Positions 29,077 through 38,038 of a stretch of 64,000 nucleotides of DNA are shown here, one piece after another. The position numbers and the translations under genes were made by a program. This stretch comes from Massilia sp. PAMC28688. GTDB taxonomy: Bacteria; Pseudomonadota; Gammaproteobacteria; Burkholderiales; Burkholderiaceae_D. Where the stretch lies: contig NZ_CP080378.1 of the NCBI RefSeq assembly GCF_019443445.1, positions 2,976,001 through 3,040,000 on the forward strand, given 5' to 3'. The notes beneath the pieces are model-generated. The model did no database searches. It was not told the origin of the DNA and saw nothing but the letters and a program-made list of their open reading frames with translations. Each line of letters starts with the position of its first letter. The first letter of the stretch is position 1.

Positions 29077-31629
29077 ATGGATCGCAATGATTTATTGTCT
29101 GCAACGCTGGCAGAATATCGGCGCGGTTTTTTGAAATCGGTTGATCGTGCGCTGACGCTCAGCGCCGGCGCATTGTTTGAGAAGACTAACGGCAGCTACA
29201 GGTCGGTCGATCAAATGCGTTATCTCGATGCCCGCGGCATCCTGTTGGGGCGCGATGCCGATCTGCGCCTGCAACTGCAACGGAGCATGGACCAACTGCT
29301 GAGCCGCAGTATGGAGACCTCCTACAGTACATTTCGGCCTTCATTTTTTTCCAGTCTGCGTGCAGGCAAGCTTACGCTGGTCGATTCGAGTGCGTTTGAA
29401 GATGAATTGCGTATCGGTGACATGACCAACCGTTTTCGCAACGCCGCCGAGGAGCCGCTACGCGATTTGAATGTCCGCATCGCACACTTGTTCGAGCAAG
29501 ACGCGATCAAAGAACGCGAAAACCCATTTCGCCCTTACCTATTGTCACGCAGCATTGCAATGGCTGTCGAAAGCCTGGGTGTTCCGGTCGAGTTAGCCGG
29601 CGTCCTGCTTGCTCAGCTGGGCGAGAGCATGGAGCCGCTGGTCGCCGAGATTTACGATGATGTCAATACGCTGCTGGCCCACCATGGAATCGAGGCGCAG
29701 GTTCAGATGGCAAGGCGCAGGCCGACAGTCAAACCTGAGCCAGCGCCGCCGGTCGAGGCCGATGTGAAAGCGGCTGCGCCGGCAGCCCCCGGCACGGCGG
29801 CAAGATGCCACGATGGCGGGGCCGACAGGACGCCAGCCGCTGCAAGCACGCGCACGGTCGAACAATTGCTCCACATGGTCAGGGAAATGGCTGCGACAAC
29901 GTCGGCAGACACCATCGCGCCTGTGCAGGCAGACCAGAGATCAGGCCGACATGGTGGTGCACACCAGCCCCCATTCCGGCGTCAGGAACAAGACCAGGAC
30001 GAGGGATTGGCGCCTAGTTCGGGCTATTCCGGCCGGGGCAGCAACGATGGGGACGGTGCCAGTTCGCGTGAGGCGCGCGATGACGCGCCCTTGGCCGGCA
30101 CCGGCACCGGCATCGCAACGGGCAGCTGGTTAGGCGGCAGACAGATGGTCGGCGAGGCGTTGCGCAAATTTTTTCGCGGTGACAGTGGCGGGGGCCTGGC
30201 TGGCAAGATCCAACGCACTGCGACGATGCGACTGGCCGCCTCGGTCGATCAACTGATACTGGAAGGTGCAGCGGCTGGTCCGCAGATATGCGAGGTGAGA
30301 AATCTGCTGCTGGAACAGCGCGTCAGTCTCAACACCATGACCGACGATGTCGCTGAAAAGATGACAATCGATATCGTCGCGATGTTGTTCGAGTTTATTC
30401 TGCGCGATCCCCTGGTGCCCGCAGAGGTGCGGGCACAATTAGGTCGACTGCAATTTTTGGTATTGAAGATTGCACTGTTCGACACCAGCTTGCTGACCCA
30501 AAAACAGCATCCTGTGCGCTTGTTGCTGAACCGCATAGGCTCGATTTCGCTCGGCGTGATCCAGGTCGAGCCGAGGGGTGAAAAGATCACCGCTGAAGTT
30601 TGCCGCATCGTGGAAGTATTGTTGCGTGATGGACGGGGCGGCGTCGATCAGTTTTCCAGCATGCTCGATGAATTCGACGCCTTCATTGAAAATGAGCTGG
30701 GCGCCGGTGATGTCAATGTCGAGCGTGCCGTGCACTTGGCAGCGCAAGCCCAAAGCCGTACCTTGCGCTTCATGGATGCCACTGCCAAAATGAATGTCGC
30801 TTTGACTGGTCTGTCGGTCGATCCGTTTTTGCATGACTTTTTCGTCAATGATTGGGTGCAGGTGTTAGAGATCAGCGGGCGAAGGGATCCGGGTGCGGCC
30901 CATTCTTTCAAGTTGCTTGTGCCCGATCTTCTATGGAGTACTACCCCTAAGGTCAGCAAACAAGACCGTCTTGATTTGTTTGCTTTGCTTCCAGGTATGT
31001 TGGACACGCTGCGGGAGGGTTTGGCCATGACGGACCAGGCCGAAGAGCGTCAGCAGCGCCTGTTGAATTGGCTGGTCGACGCCCATACCAAGGCCCTGCG
31101 CCCGCGCAAAAAAGATTCGCCTGCTGCGAGTCGGTCATCATTTCACCGGCACTTCGATCAATTTATCAATGCGCAGGCTACTGATCTGGCCGGGGGCGAT
31201 TGCGCCAACTCGGACAAGTACCGGCAGTTCCTGGATGAATCGATCAAGCAACGCGATTTCCAGATTCAACTTCTCGATAGCGTGTTCGATCATGCCGAAG
31301 GCGTGCCGGTTGACGACAACGCGCGCGGTCCGGCGCCAATGCCGGTCTTGCCACTTGAGTCGAGCGCGAGCGTGATGGAGCGCTTACGAAGCGGCATCGC
31401 CATCGCCATCACTGTGGGTGAGGAACGCAGTCTGGGCCGACTCAACTGGATCGATGCGAACGCCGCCCATATCGTGCTGACGCTCGACGGACAGGTGACG
31501 CCGTCGATGATCAGTGTCCGCTTGTTTCTGCGCCTGTATCAGAGTGGCCGCGTCAGTTTTTTGGAGGCCACGCCGCTGTTCGAACGCGCATTGGCATCCT
31601 TGCTGGAGTCAGCGGACAGGATGGACTGA
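29077..31629 (+). CDS. DUF1631 family protein
   Basis: The 850-residue product matches DUF1631, a large protein family common in beta- and gammaproteobacteria that is sometimes mis-annotated as thymidine phosphorylase. N-terminal and C-terminal helical parts (LLSATLAEYRRGFLKSVDRA; SVMERLRSGIAIAITVGEERS then WIDANAAHIVLTLDGQ) flank a low-complexity Ala/Gly/Asp/Arg-rich insert around residues 220-370. The ATG at 29077 has AGGA 6 nt upstream; the longer frame has no ribosome site. The C-terminal 100 residues resemble PilZ-like beta elements, but I cannot see the c-di-GMP RxxxR motif. It faces a divergent c-di-GMP gene. The function is unknown. Confidence 0.82.
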   Translation: MDRNDLLSATLAEYRRGFLKSVDRALTLSAGALFEKTNGSYRSVDQMRYLDARGILLGRDADLRLQLQRSMDQLLSRSMETSYSTFRPSFFSSLRAGKLTLVDSSAFEDELRIGDMTNRFRNAAEEPLRDLNVRIAHLFEQDAIKERENPFRPYLLSRSIAMAVESLGVPVELAGVLLAQLGESMEPLVAEIYDDVNTLLAHHGIEAQVQMARRRPTVKPEPAPPVEADVKAAAPAAPGTAARCHDGGADRTPAAASTRTVEQLLHMVREMAATTSADTIAPVQADQRSGRHGGAHQPPFRRQEQDQDEGLAPSSGYSGRGSNDGDGASSREARDDAPLAGTGTGIATGSWLGGRQMVGEALRKFFRGDSGGGLAGKIQRTATMRLAASVDQLILEGAAAGPQICEVRNLLLEQRVSLNTMTDDVAEKMTIDIVAMLFEFILRDPLVPAEVRAQLGRLQFLVLKIALFDTSLLTQKQHPVRLLLNRIGSISLGVIQVEPRGEKITAEVCRIVEVLLRDGRGGVDQFSSMLDEFDAFIENELGAGDVNVERAVHLAAQAQSRTLRFMDATAKMNVALTGLSVDPFLHDFFVNDWVQVLEISGRRDPGAAHSFKLLVPDLLWSTTPKVSKQDRLDLFALLPGMLDTLREGLAMTDQAEERQQRLLNWLVDAHTKALRPRKKDSPAASRSSFHRHFDQFINAQATDLAGGDCANSDKYRQFLDESIKQRDFQIQLLDSVFDHAEGVPVDDNARGPAPMPVLPLESSASVMERLRSGIAIAITVGEERSLGRLNWIDANAAHIVLTLDGQVTPSMISVRLFLRLYQSGRVSFLEATPLFERALASLLESADRMD

Positions 31630-31894
31630 GCAGTCGGCTTGGCGACGCACGAATGCGCTTAAATATCCCGCCGAGTTGAAGTTGACTCCGGCAAGTGCCA
31701 TGTCGGGATGTAAGCCCTGAAAATATCGGCATCATTCTGATTGGACGCGCAGCTGCTCTGTCACGGCCTAACGTAAAAAAAATTCGCGCCTCCACGCCCG
31801 ATGCTGCAGCCAGTTCGACCATATGGATACTTAAGTGGCGGCTATCGCCCCCCCATTGCGGACGCCCATGCCGGATCAAGTGAATGCTTCGGCG

Positions 31895-32248
31895 CTATAT
31901 TCGGTCCAGCAATTCACTGGCCACCTGGTCAAGGCCCTCATCGCGCTCGCCTTGCGATGGCACCTTCACCATACGTTCCAGTTCTGGCCGAAGTAACATG
32001 ACTAACTCCGGCGAGCGCGCGATGATCCCAGTAACTACGCTCCATTTCCACGTGTCGTCATCTGACGCAAGAACTTCACGAATGCCCGGCGCTACGATTC
32101 GACCTGCACTTGCAAGGAACGGGACCAACGTCTGAGCAACTGGCCAGTTCAGGTCTGCAACCCAATCGAGTAAGCGAGGGTCGCCAGCATCCCCTGCGGT
32201 AACGATTGCTTTAGCCGTTCCTACATCATGTTTATCGACAGGTGTCAT
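31895..32248 (-). CDS. DUF5071 family protein
   Basis: A 117-residue soluble protein. LDWVADLNWPVAQTLVPFLA followed by IREVLASDDDTWKWSVVTGI is the DUF5071 pattern of paired helices seen in HEAT-like small proteins. Such genes often stand alone near toxin/immunity loci, but nothing of that kind is next to it. The 265 bp between it and the DUF1631 stop contains nothing I can support. Confidence 0.7.
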   Translation of the reverse strand: MTPVDKHDVGTAKAIVTAGDAGDPRLLDWVADLNWPVAQTLVPFLASAGRIVAPGIREVLASDDDTWKWSVVTGIIARSPELVMLLRPELERMVKVPSQGERDEGLDQVASELLDRI

Positions 32249-32383
32249 CCTTAAGCCTTGTAGCGTTCTGGAAGCAACGCGTCGTTGCGAGCTGCTATTG
32301 TTGGCTGCAGATTAGGCCGGTCGAGTCGCCAGGGAAGGTAAAAACGCGAAAGCGCCGAGGTACCCGAAGCGCTCGACCCTGCA

Positions 32384-32405
32384 AAAACGCGCGCCACGGC
32401 GTTTT
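32384..32405 (-). terminator. Possible terminator of the M1-M1-DUF6702 operon
   Basis: AAAACGC and GCGTTTT form a 7-bp stem around an 8-nt loop, with five T residues on the minus strand. It lies 156 nt past the DUF6702 stop. The rest of 32249-32560 holds further weak hairpins (for example CCGC/GCGG at 32441-32455) and no gene. Confidence 0.4.
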
Positions 32406-32560
32406 ATCGGTGTCGGAAATGGTAAAGAGACCCTGAAGCCCCGCAAATCTCGCGGTTTTACACAGCCTCGTCCCCAGGCAGACCTCATCCCCGCCAATGT
32501 ACCTGAACAGGAACAGGATTTCTCAGCTGACTCAGTCGCGCTATTCCTTGGCACCGGCAT

Positions 32561-33055
32561 TTACTTCATTTTGCGTTCAGGATTCTTGCGGTCAAAGGCC
32601 AGCGACACCACATTGGCCCCGCGCCGCACGTTGACGGTATTCACCTGGCGCGGCAGGAAGTCGACCAGCAGTTCGTCATGCACGCGCGCGATGTCGGTCA
32701 GCGTTGCGCCGTCCAGTTCCTGATAGATCACCACGTTCTCCACGCTCGCCGTCATGCCCACCCACTTGAGCGGCAGGCGCTTGCCATCCTTGCCCAGCAC
32801 GTAGAATTTCTCGTCGGTGTAGGCGCGCAGCAGCGCTTCATCTTCCGGCGTCGACAGGTCGACCTGGCGCTTGTGGCGGCGCGCCAGCAGCGCGTCGACA
32901 TCATGCGCCATCAGGGTATGGATGATTTCCACGCTGCCGCTGCGCGGGTTCTCGCTCATTTCCGCGATCCCGAAATGGAAGCGGTGCGCCAGCGCGCCGC
33001 CGGCCGCGCCAAGCAGCAGGGCGGCCGCCAGCACGCGCATGAATTGGCGCTTCAT
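32561..33055 (-). CDS. DUF6702 family exported protein
   Basis: A 164-residue protein with a signal peptide (MKRQFMRVLAAALLLGAAGG up to ALA) and a mature part starting HRFHFGIAEMSENPRSGSVE, followed by an immunoglobulin-like beta pattern. It matches DUF6702, small periplasmic proteins of unknown role. Its ATG overlaps the stop of the upstream M1 peptidase gene (ATGA), so it is translationally coupled to it. This pairing of peptidase and DUF6702 is the best clue: it may assist or anchor the peptidases. Confidence 0.8.
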   Translation of the reverse strand: MKRQFMRVLAAALLLGAAGGALAHRFHFGIAEMSENPRSGSVEIIHTLMAHDVDALLARRHKRQVDLSTPEDEALLRAYTDEKFYVLGKDGKRLPLKWVGMTASVENVVIYQELDGATLTDIARVHDELLVDFLPRQVNTVNVRRGANVVSLAFDRKNPERKMK

Positions 33056-35412
33056 TTGGCCGCCTTGGGCGCTGCCAGCGGCGTCTTGAAGTCGCGCATC
33101 AGGTCATCCTTGCCTTTTTCAGTCTTGAACAGCTCCAGGCGCGACTGCGTCGTCTTGCGCGGCCAGGCATTGTTGGAGGTGTCGATGTCGGCCGTTTCCC
33201 AGTAAGGGTCCTGCACCAGGCCCACCATCGGCTCGTCGGTGACGATCAGCTTGGTGATCTTCTTGGGCGAGTAGCGCCACACTTCGGCCGGAATGCGCTC
33301 GATGTATTTTTTGCCGGACTTGAGTTCAATCTCCAGTACCAGCGGCGTCACCAAACCGCCGCTATTGGAAAAGTCGACCAGATACAGGTGCTTGCCCTGC
33401 TTGAGCAGTGCCTTTTCCCACGGCTCCAGCGTGGCCATGGTCTCGTGGTACTGGTTGCGGTCCTTGTTGGTGACCGTGAATTCATCATGCTCGTTGTAGA
33501 AGTCCTTGAGCTGCGGCTGGGCGTCGACGCGGCGCGGCATGGACAGGTCCAGCGTTTCGCCCACGGCGCGCGGCTCGGCACGCTTGCGCGCACGCTGCCA
33601 GGCCTTTTCCACTTCCGGGTTCTTGGTGCTGACCGTGTACTCGGTAATGCCGTCCACGCTCACTTCGACCGCATCGTTGGTGTAGAACCAGCCGCGCCAG
33701 AACCAGTCAAGGTCGGTGCCCGACGCGTCTTCCATGGTGCGGAAAAAATCGGCCGGTGTGGGGCGCTTGAACTTCCAGCGCTGGGCATACTCGCGAAAGG
33801 CAAAGTCGAACAGCTCGCGTCCCAGGACCGTCTCGCGCAAGATGTTGAGTGCCGTTGCCGGCTTGTTGTAGGCGTTATTGCCGCGCTGGAGCACCGAGTC
33901 AGAATTGGTCATGATCGGCACCTGGTTCTTGCTGCGCATGTAGGCGGTAATGTCGCGCGGATCGCCCGCCTGGCCGGGGAAGCCCTTTTCCCAGGCGCGC
34001 GAGGCAAGCAGTTCGAGGAAGGTGTTGAGGCCTTCGTCCATCCAGGTCCACTGGCGCTCGTCGCTGTTGACGATCATGGGGAAGTAGTTGTGGCCCACTT
34101 CGTGGATGATCACGCCGATCAGGCCATACTTGGTGCGGCTCGAATACGTCAGCTCGCCCGTCTTCTTGTCCTTGGTCGGCCGCGGGCCGTTGAAGGAGAT
34201 CATCGGGTATTCCATGCCGCCCACCGGACCGTTGACCGAGATGGCGATCGGGTACGGGTAGTCGAACGAGTACTTGTTGTACTGCTCAATGGTGTGGATG
34301 ATGGCGGCCGTGGAGTAGCGCTCCCACAGCGGATTGCCTTCCTTCGGGTAGTAGGACATGGCCATGACGTCGGTGCCATCCTTCTTGAAGCCCTGCGCGT
34401 CCCAGATGAACTTGCGGCTCGAGGCAAAGGCAAAATCGCGCACATTGACAGCTTTGAAGTGCCAGGTCTTGGTGGCGCTGACACGCTGCTTTTCGGCCGC
34501 TTCGGCTTCCTGCTGGGTGACGATAATGACCGGCTTGGTGGCCGTTTTCGCCCGCTCCAGCCGCTCGCGCTGGGTGGCGGTCAGCACGGCTTGCGGATTT
34601 TGCAGCACGCCGGTGCTGGCCACGATATGGTCTGCGGGGACCGTCAGCTGCACGTCGTAGTCGCCAAACTCCAGCGTGAATTCACCGTCGCCGATGTACT
34701 GCTTGTTCTGCCAGCCCGTCACGTCATAGTAGGCTGCCATGCGCGGGAACCACTGGCCGATTTCGTAGATGTCGTTCTTGTCTTCGTCAAACTTCTCGTA
34801 GCCCGAACGGCGCGCCAGCACCTGCATTTCCGGGATGTTGAAGTTCCACTCCACCTGGAACACGAAGCGCGACTTGGGCGCCATCGGCTGCGGCAGGTCG
34901 ATCCGCATCATGGTGCCGTTGATGATGTACTTCAGTGGCCGGCCGTCCGCCGTCTTCAGGCCCGTGATATTGAAGCCGCCTTCGAACTGGCGCGCTTCGA
35001 GCACGTGGCGCAGACCTTCAAAGCGTAGACCCTCGGTGGCGCCGCCGCGCGCCCACGCATCACGCGAAGGGTAGCTGGCGATCTTGCGGTTGTCCGAATC
35101 GGCCCGGAACATGTTCTGGTCCAGCTGTACCCACAGGTAGTTGAGGGTGTCGGGCGAATTGTTATGGTAGGTGACGGTGCCGGCGCCGCTGATGCGGCGC
35201 CTGGTTTCGTCGAGCGTGGCGCGCATGACGTAGTCGGCGCGCTGCTGCCAGTAGGCGTGGCCCGGTGCGCCGGAGGCGGTGCGCGTCTCGCCCGGGGTCG
35301 GGAGCAGCTCTTCCAGCTGGCGGAACTTGTCGTCGAACGGGTCGGCTGCCTGCACCGGCAGGGCCAGGCAGGCAATGGCGGTAATGAACGCCGCGGCGTG
35401 GTACTTGAACAT
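33052..35412 (-). CDS. Secreted M1 family metallopeptidase, copy A
   Basis: The 786-residue product has a signal peptide (MFKYHAAAFITAIACLALPV), so it acts outside the cytoplasm. The gluzincin site HEVGH is at residues 437-441, with the third zinc ligand Glu460 in WTWMDEGLNTF, the correct spacing. The exopeptidase motif is GGMEYPM instead of GAMEN. This belongs to the secreted M1 branch with a long C-terminal part. A GAAGAGG ribosome site fixes the ATG at 35412. It is 45 nt downstream of a close paralogue (copy B), and DUF6702 overlaps its end. The substrate is probably extracellular peptides. Confidence 0.9.
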   Translation of the reverse strand: MFKYHAAAFITAIACLALPVQAADPFDDKFRQLEELLPTPGETRTASGAPGHAYWQQRADYVMRATLDETRRRISGAGTVTYHNNSPDTLNYLWVQLDQNMFRADSDNRKIASYPSRDAWARGGATEGLRFEGLRHVLEARQFEGGFNITGLKTADGRPLKYIINGTMMRIDLPQPMAPKSRFVFQVEWNFNIPEMQVLARRSGYEKFDEDKNDIYEIGQWFPRMAAYYDVTGWQNKQYIGDGEFTLEFGDYDVQLTVPADHIVASTGVLQNPQAVLTATQRERLERAKTATKPVIIVTQQEAEAAEKQRVSATKTWHFKAVNVRDFAFASSRKFIWDAQGFKKDGTDVMAMSYYPKEGNPLWERYSTAAIIHTIEQYNKYSFDYPYPIAISVNGPVGGMEYPMISFNGPRPTKDKKTGELTYSSRTKYGLIGVIIHEVGHNYFPMIVNSDERQWTWMDEGLNTFLELLASRAWEKGFPGQAGDPRDITAYMRSKNQVPIMTNSDSVLQRGNNAYNKPATALNILRETVLGRELFDFAFREYAQRWKFKRPTPADFFRTMEDASGTDLDWFWRGWFYTNDAVEVSVDGITEYTVSTKNPEVEKAWQRARKRAEPRAVGETLDLSMPRRVDAQPQLKDFYNEHDEFTVTNKDRNQYHETMATLEPWEKALLKQGKHLYLVDFSNSGGLVTPLVLEIELKSGKKYIERIPAEVWRYSPKKITKLIVTDEPMVGLVQDPYWETADIDTSNNAWPRKTTQSRLELFKTEKGKDDLMRDFKTPLAAPKAAK

Positions 35413-35457
35413 AAAGCCTCTTCTCAATCGTCTGTCTTGCTGCGCGCTGCGCCTGCC

Positions 35458-37803
35458 TTATTTTTTGCCCTTGAGCGGGGTGCGGTAATCCTTCATCAGG
35501 TCATCCTTGCCCTTTTCGGTCTTGAACAGCTCCAGGCGCGATGGCGTGATCTTGCGCGGCCAGGCATTGTTGGAGGTGTCGGTGTCGGCCGTTTCCCAGT
35601 ATGGGTCCTGGGTCAGGCCGACCATCGGCTCGTCGGTGACGATCAGCTTGGTGATTTTCTTGGCCGAGTAGCGCCATACTTCGGCCGGGATGCGCTCGAT
35701 GTATTTTTTGCCGGATTTGAGTTCAATCTCCAGCACCAGCGGCGTCACCAGCCCGCCCACATTGGTGAAGTCGACCAGGTACAGGTGCTTGCCCTGCTTG
35801 AGCAGTGCCTTTTCCCACTCTTCCAGTTCGGCCACGCTCTCGTTGTACTTGTTGCGGTCCTTGTTGGTGACCGTGAACTCGTCATGCTCGTTGTAGAAGT
35901 CCTTCAGCTCCGGCTGGGAATCGACCCGGCGCGGCATGTCGCGGTCGCGCTGGTCCGATACCGACACCGGCTCGGCGGCCTTCTGGGCCCTGCGCCATGC
36001 CTTTTCCACATCCGGATTCTTGCTGCTCACGCCATATTCGGTAATGCCGTCCACGCTTACATCCACCGCATCGGTGGTGTAGAACCAGCCGCGCCAGAAC
36101 CAGTCAAGGTCGGTGCCCGAAGCGTCTTCCATGGTGCGGAAAAAATCGGCCGGCGTCGGGCGCTTGAATTTCCAGCGCTGGGCATACTCGCGGAAGGCAA
36201 AGTCGAACAGTTCGCGCCCCAGCACCGTTTCGCGCAGCACGTTGAGGGCGGCGGCCGGCTTGGCGTAGGCGTTGGCGCCGAACTGCACCAGCGATTCCGA
36301 GTTGGTCATGATCGGAACCTGGTTACGGCTGCGCATATAGTCGACAATGCCGCGCGGCTCGCCGCGCGAGTTGGGATAATCCTTTTCCCATGCATCCTGC
36401 GCCAGGCCCTGCACAAAGGAGTTGATGCCTTCATCCATCCAGGTCCACTGGCGCTCGTCGCTGTTGACGATCATGGGGAAGTAGTTGTGGCCCACTTCAT
36501 GGATGATGACGCTGATCAGGCCATACTTGGTGCGGCGCGACCAGGTCAGCTCACCAGTCTTCTTGTCCCTGGTCGGACGCGGGCCGTTGAACGAGATCAT
36601 CGGGTATTCCATGCCGCCGATCGGGCCATTGACCGAGATCGCCACCGGGTACGGGTAGTCGAACGAGTACTTGTTGTACTGCTCCACCGTGTGCACGATG
36701 GCCTGGGTCGAGTAGCGCTCCCACAGCGGGTTGCCTTCCTTGGGGTAGTAGGACATGGCCATCATGTCGGTGCCGCCCTTCTTGTAGCCCTGCGCATCCC
36801 AGATGAACTTGCGACTTGAGGCAAAGGCGAAGTCGCGCACATTGGCCGCTTTGTAGTGCCAGGTCTTGGTGCCCGGCGCGCGCACCTTTTCGGCGGCCGT
36901 CGCTTCGGCCTGGGTCACGATGATGACCGGCTTGGAAGCCGTCCTGGCCGCCTTCAGGCGCTCGCGCTGCACGGCTGTCAGGACCGCTTCCGGGTTTTGC
37001 AGTTCGCCCGTGCTGGCCACGATATGGTCGCTTGGTACCGTGATCTGCACGTCATAGTCGCCAAACTCCAGCGTGAATTCGCCGCTGCCCAGGAATTGCT
37101 TGTGCTGCCAGCCGTAGACATCGTAGTAGGCTGCCATGCGGGGGAACCAGTGCGAAATTTCAAACAGGTCGTTCTTGTCGTCCTCGAAACTCTCGTAGCC
37201 GGTGCGCCCGCCCTGGACCTTGGCGTTGCTGATCTTGTAGTTGAAGTCGATCGAAAAGGCCACGCGCGCGCCAGGCTTAAGCGGCTGCGGCAGATCGATG
37301 CGCATCATGGTCTTGTTGATGACGTGCCGCAGCGGCGCGCCATCTGCGCCCTTGACGGCGGTGATGTTGAAGCCGCCGTCGAAATTGCGGTTCTCCAGAA
37401 TCGAGCGCATGGTCTCGAAGCGCACGCCGTCGTCTGCGCCGCGGGCGCGCGCCCACGCTTCGCGCGAGGCGACGGTGGAGGAGGCCAGGGCGTCGGAATC
37501 CTTGCGGAAGATGTTCTGGTCCAGCTGCAGCCACAGGTAGGTCAGCGTGTCGGGCGAATTGTTGTGGTAGGTGATGGTTTCGGTCGCGGTGATGGTGCGC
37601 CTGGCTTCATCGAGAGTGGCGCGGATGGTGTAGTCGGCGCGCTGCTGCCAGTAGGCGTGGCCCGGGGCGCCGGCGGCGTTGCGCACTGCGTTACCGGTGG
37701 GGAGGACTTCTTCGAGCTGGCGGAACTTGTCGTCGAAGGGTTCGGCAGCCGACACCGAGATCGTGAAGCAGAGGGCCGCAAGGCCGAACGGCAGACGCAT
37801 CAT
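35458..37803 (-). CDS. Secreted M1 family metallopeptidase, copy B
   Basis: A 781-residue paralogue of the next gene with the same signal-peptide layout (MMRLPFGLAALCFTISVSAA), the same GGMEYPM motif and the same HEVGHNYFPMIVNSDERQWT zinc block ending in WMDEGINSF. Long stretches are identical between the copies, for example around ASSRKFIWDAQG and SGTDLDWFWRGWFYT. Differences cluster in the N-terminal 200 residues and in the region just after the zinc site. It is the first gene of the M1-M1-DUF6702 operon. Either of two adjacent ATGs (37803, 37800) may be used. Confidence 0.9.
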   Translation of the reverse strand: MMRLPFGLAALCFTISVSAAEPFDDKFRQLEEVLPTGNAVRNAAGAPGHAYWQQRADYTIRATLDEARRTITATETITYHNNSPDTLTYLWLQLDQNIFRKDSDALASSTVASREAWARARGADDGVRFETMRSILENRNFDGGFNITAVKGADGAPLRHVINKTMMRIDLPQPLKPGARVAFSIDFNYKISNAKVQGGRTGYESFEDDKNDLFEISHWFPRMAAYYDVYGWQHKQFLGSGEFTLEFGDYDVQITVPSDHIVASTGELQNPEAVLTAVQRERLKAARTASKPVIIVTQAEATAAEKVRAPGTKTWHYKAANVRDFAFASSRKFIWDAQGYKKGGTDMMAMSYYPKEGNPLWERYSTQAIVHTVEQYNKYSFDYPYPVAISVNGPIGGMEYPMISFNGPRPTRDKKTGELTWSRRTKYGLISVIIHEVGHNYFPMIVNSDERQWTWMDEGINSFVQGLAQDAWEKDYPNSRGEPRGIVDYMRSRNQVPIMTNSESLVQFGANAYAKPAAALNVLRETVLGRELFDFAFREYAQRWKFKRPTPADFFRTMEDASGTDLDWFWRGWFYTTDAVDVSVDGITEYGVSSKNPDVEKAWRRAQKAAEPVSVSDQRDRDMPRRVDSQPELKDFYNEHDEFTVTNKDRNKYNESVAELEEWEKALLKQGKHLYLVDFTNVGGLVTPLVLEIELKSGKKYIERIPAEVWRYSAKKITKLIVTDEPMVGLTQDPYWETADTDTSNNAWPRKITPSRLELFKTEKGKDDLMKDYRTPLKGKK

Positions 37804-38038
37804 ACGTAACCTGAGGGTAAGGATTGGGATCAGGCATTCTAGCCTTACCGAATAGTCAATTGTCCGCTGGAATTGTAAAAAACCTGAAACATGCCACGCC
37901 GGGCCGCGCCGCATGCATATACATATGCCGGGCGCGGAACCGCGTCGCATGCAGATGATCTATTTTCCAAGGGTCAATATGTTATAGTCCCTCGACCTTG
38001 CCGGCGATGGCCGGCGGACCAGTTTTGGAGCGCAGCGT

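Noticed and set aside
32400..32470. A tRNA-Leu-like opening (GGTGTCGGAAATGGTA)
   Set aside because: No acceptor stem, T-arm or 3' end can be folded from the following bases.
33388..36819. Long plus-strand frames opposite the two M1 peptidases
   Set aside because: They repeat each other only because the real genes are duplicates; no start signal or domain.
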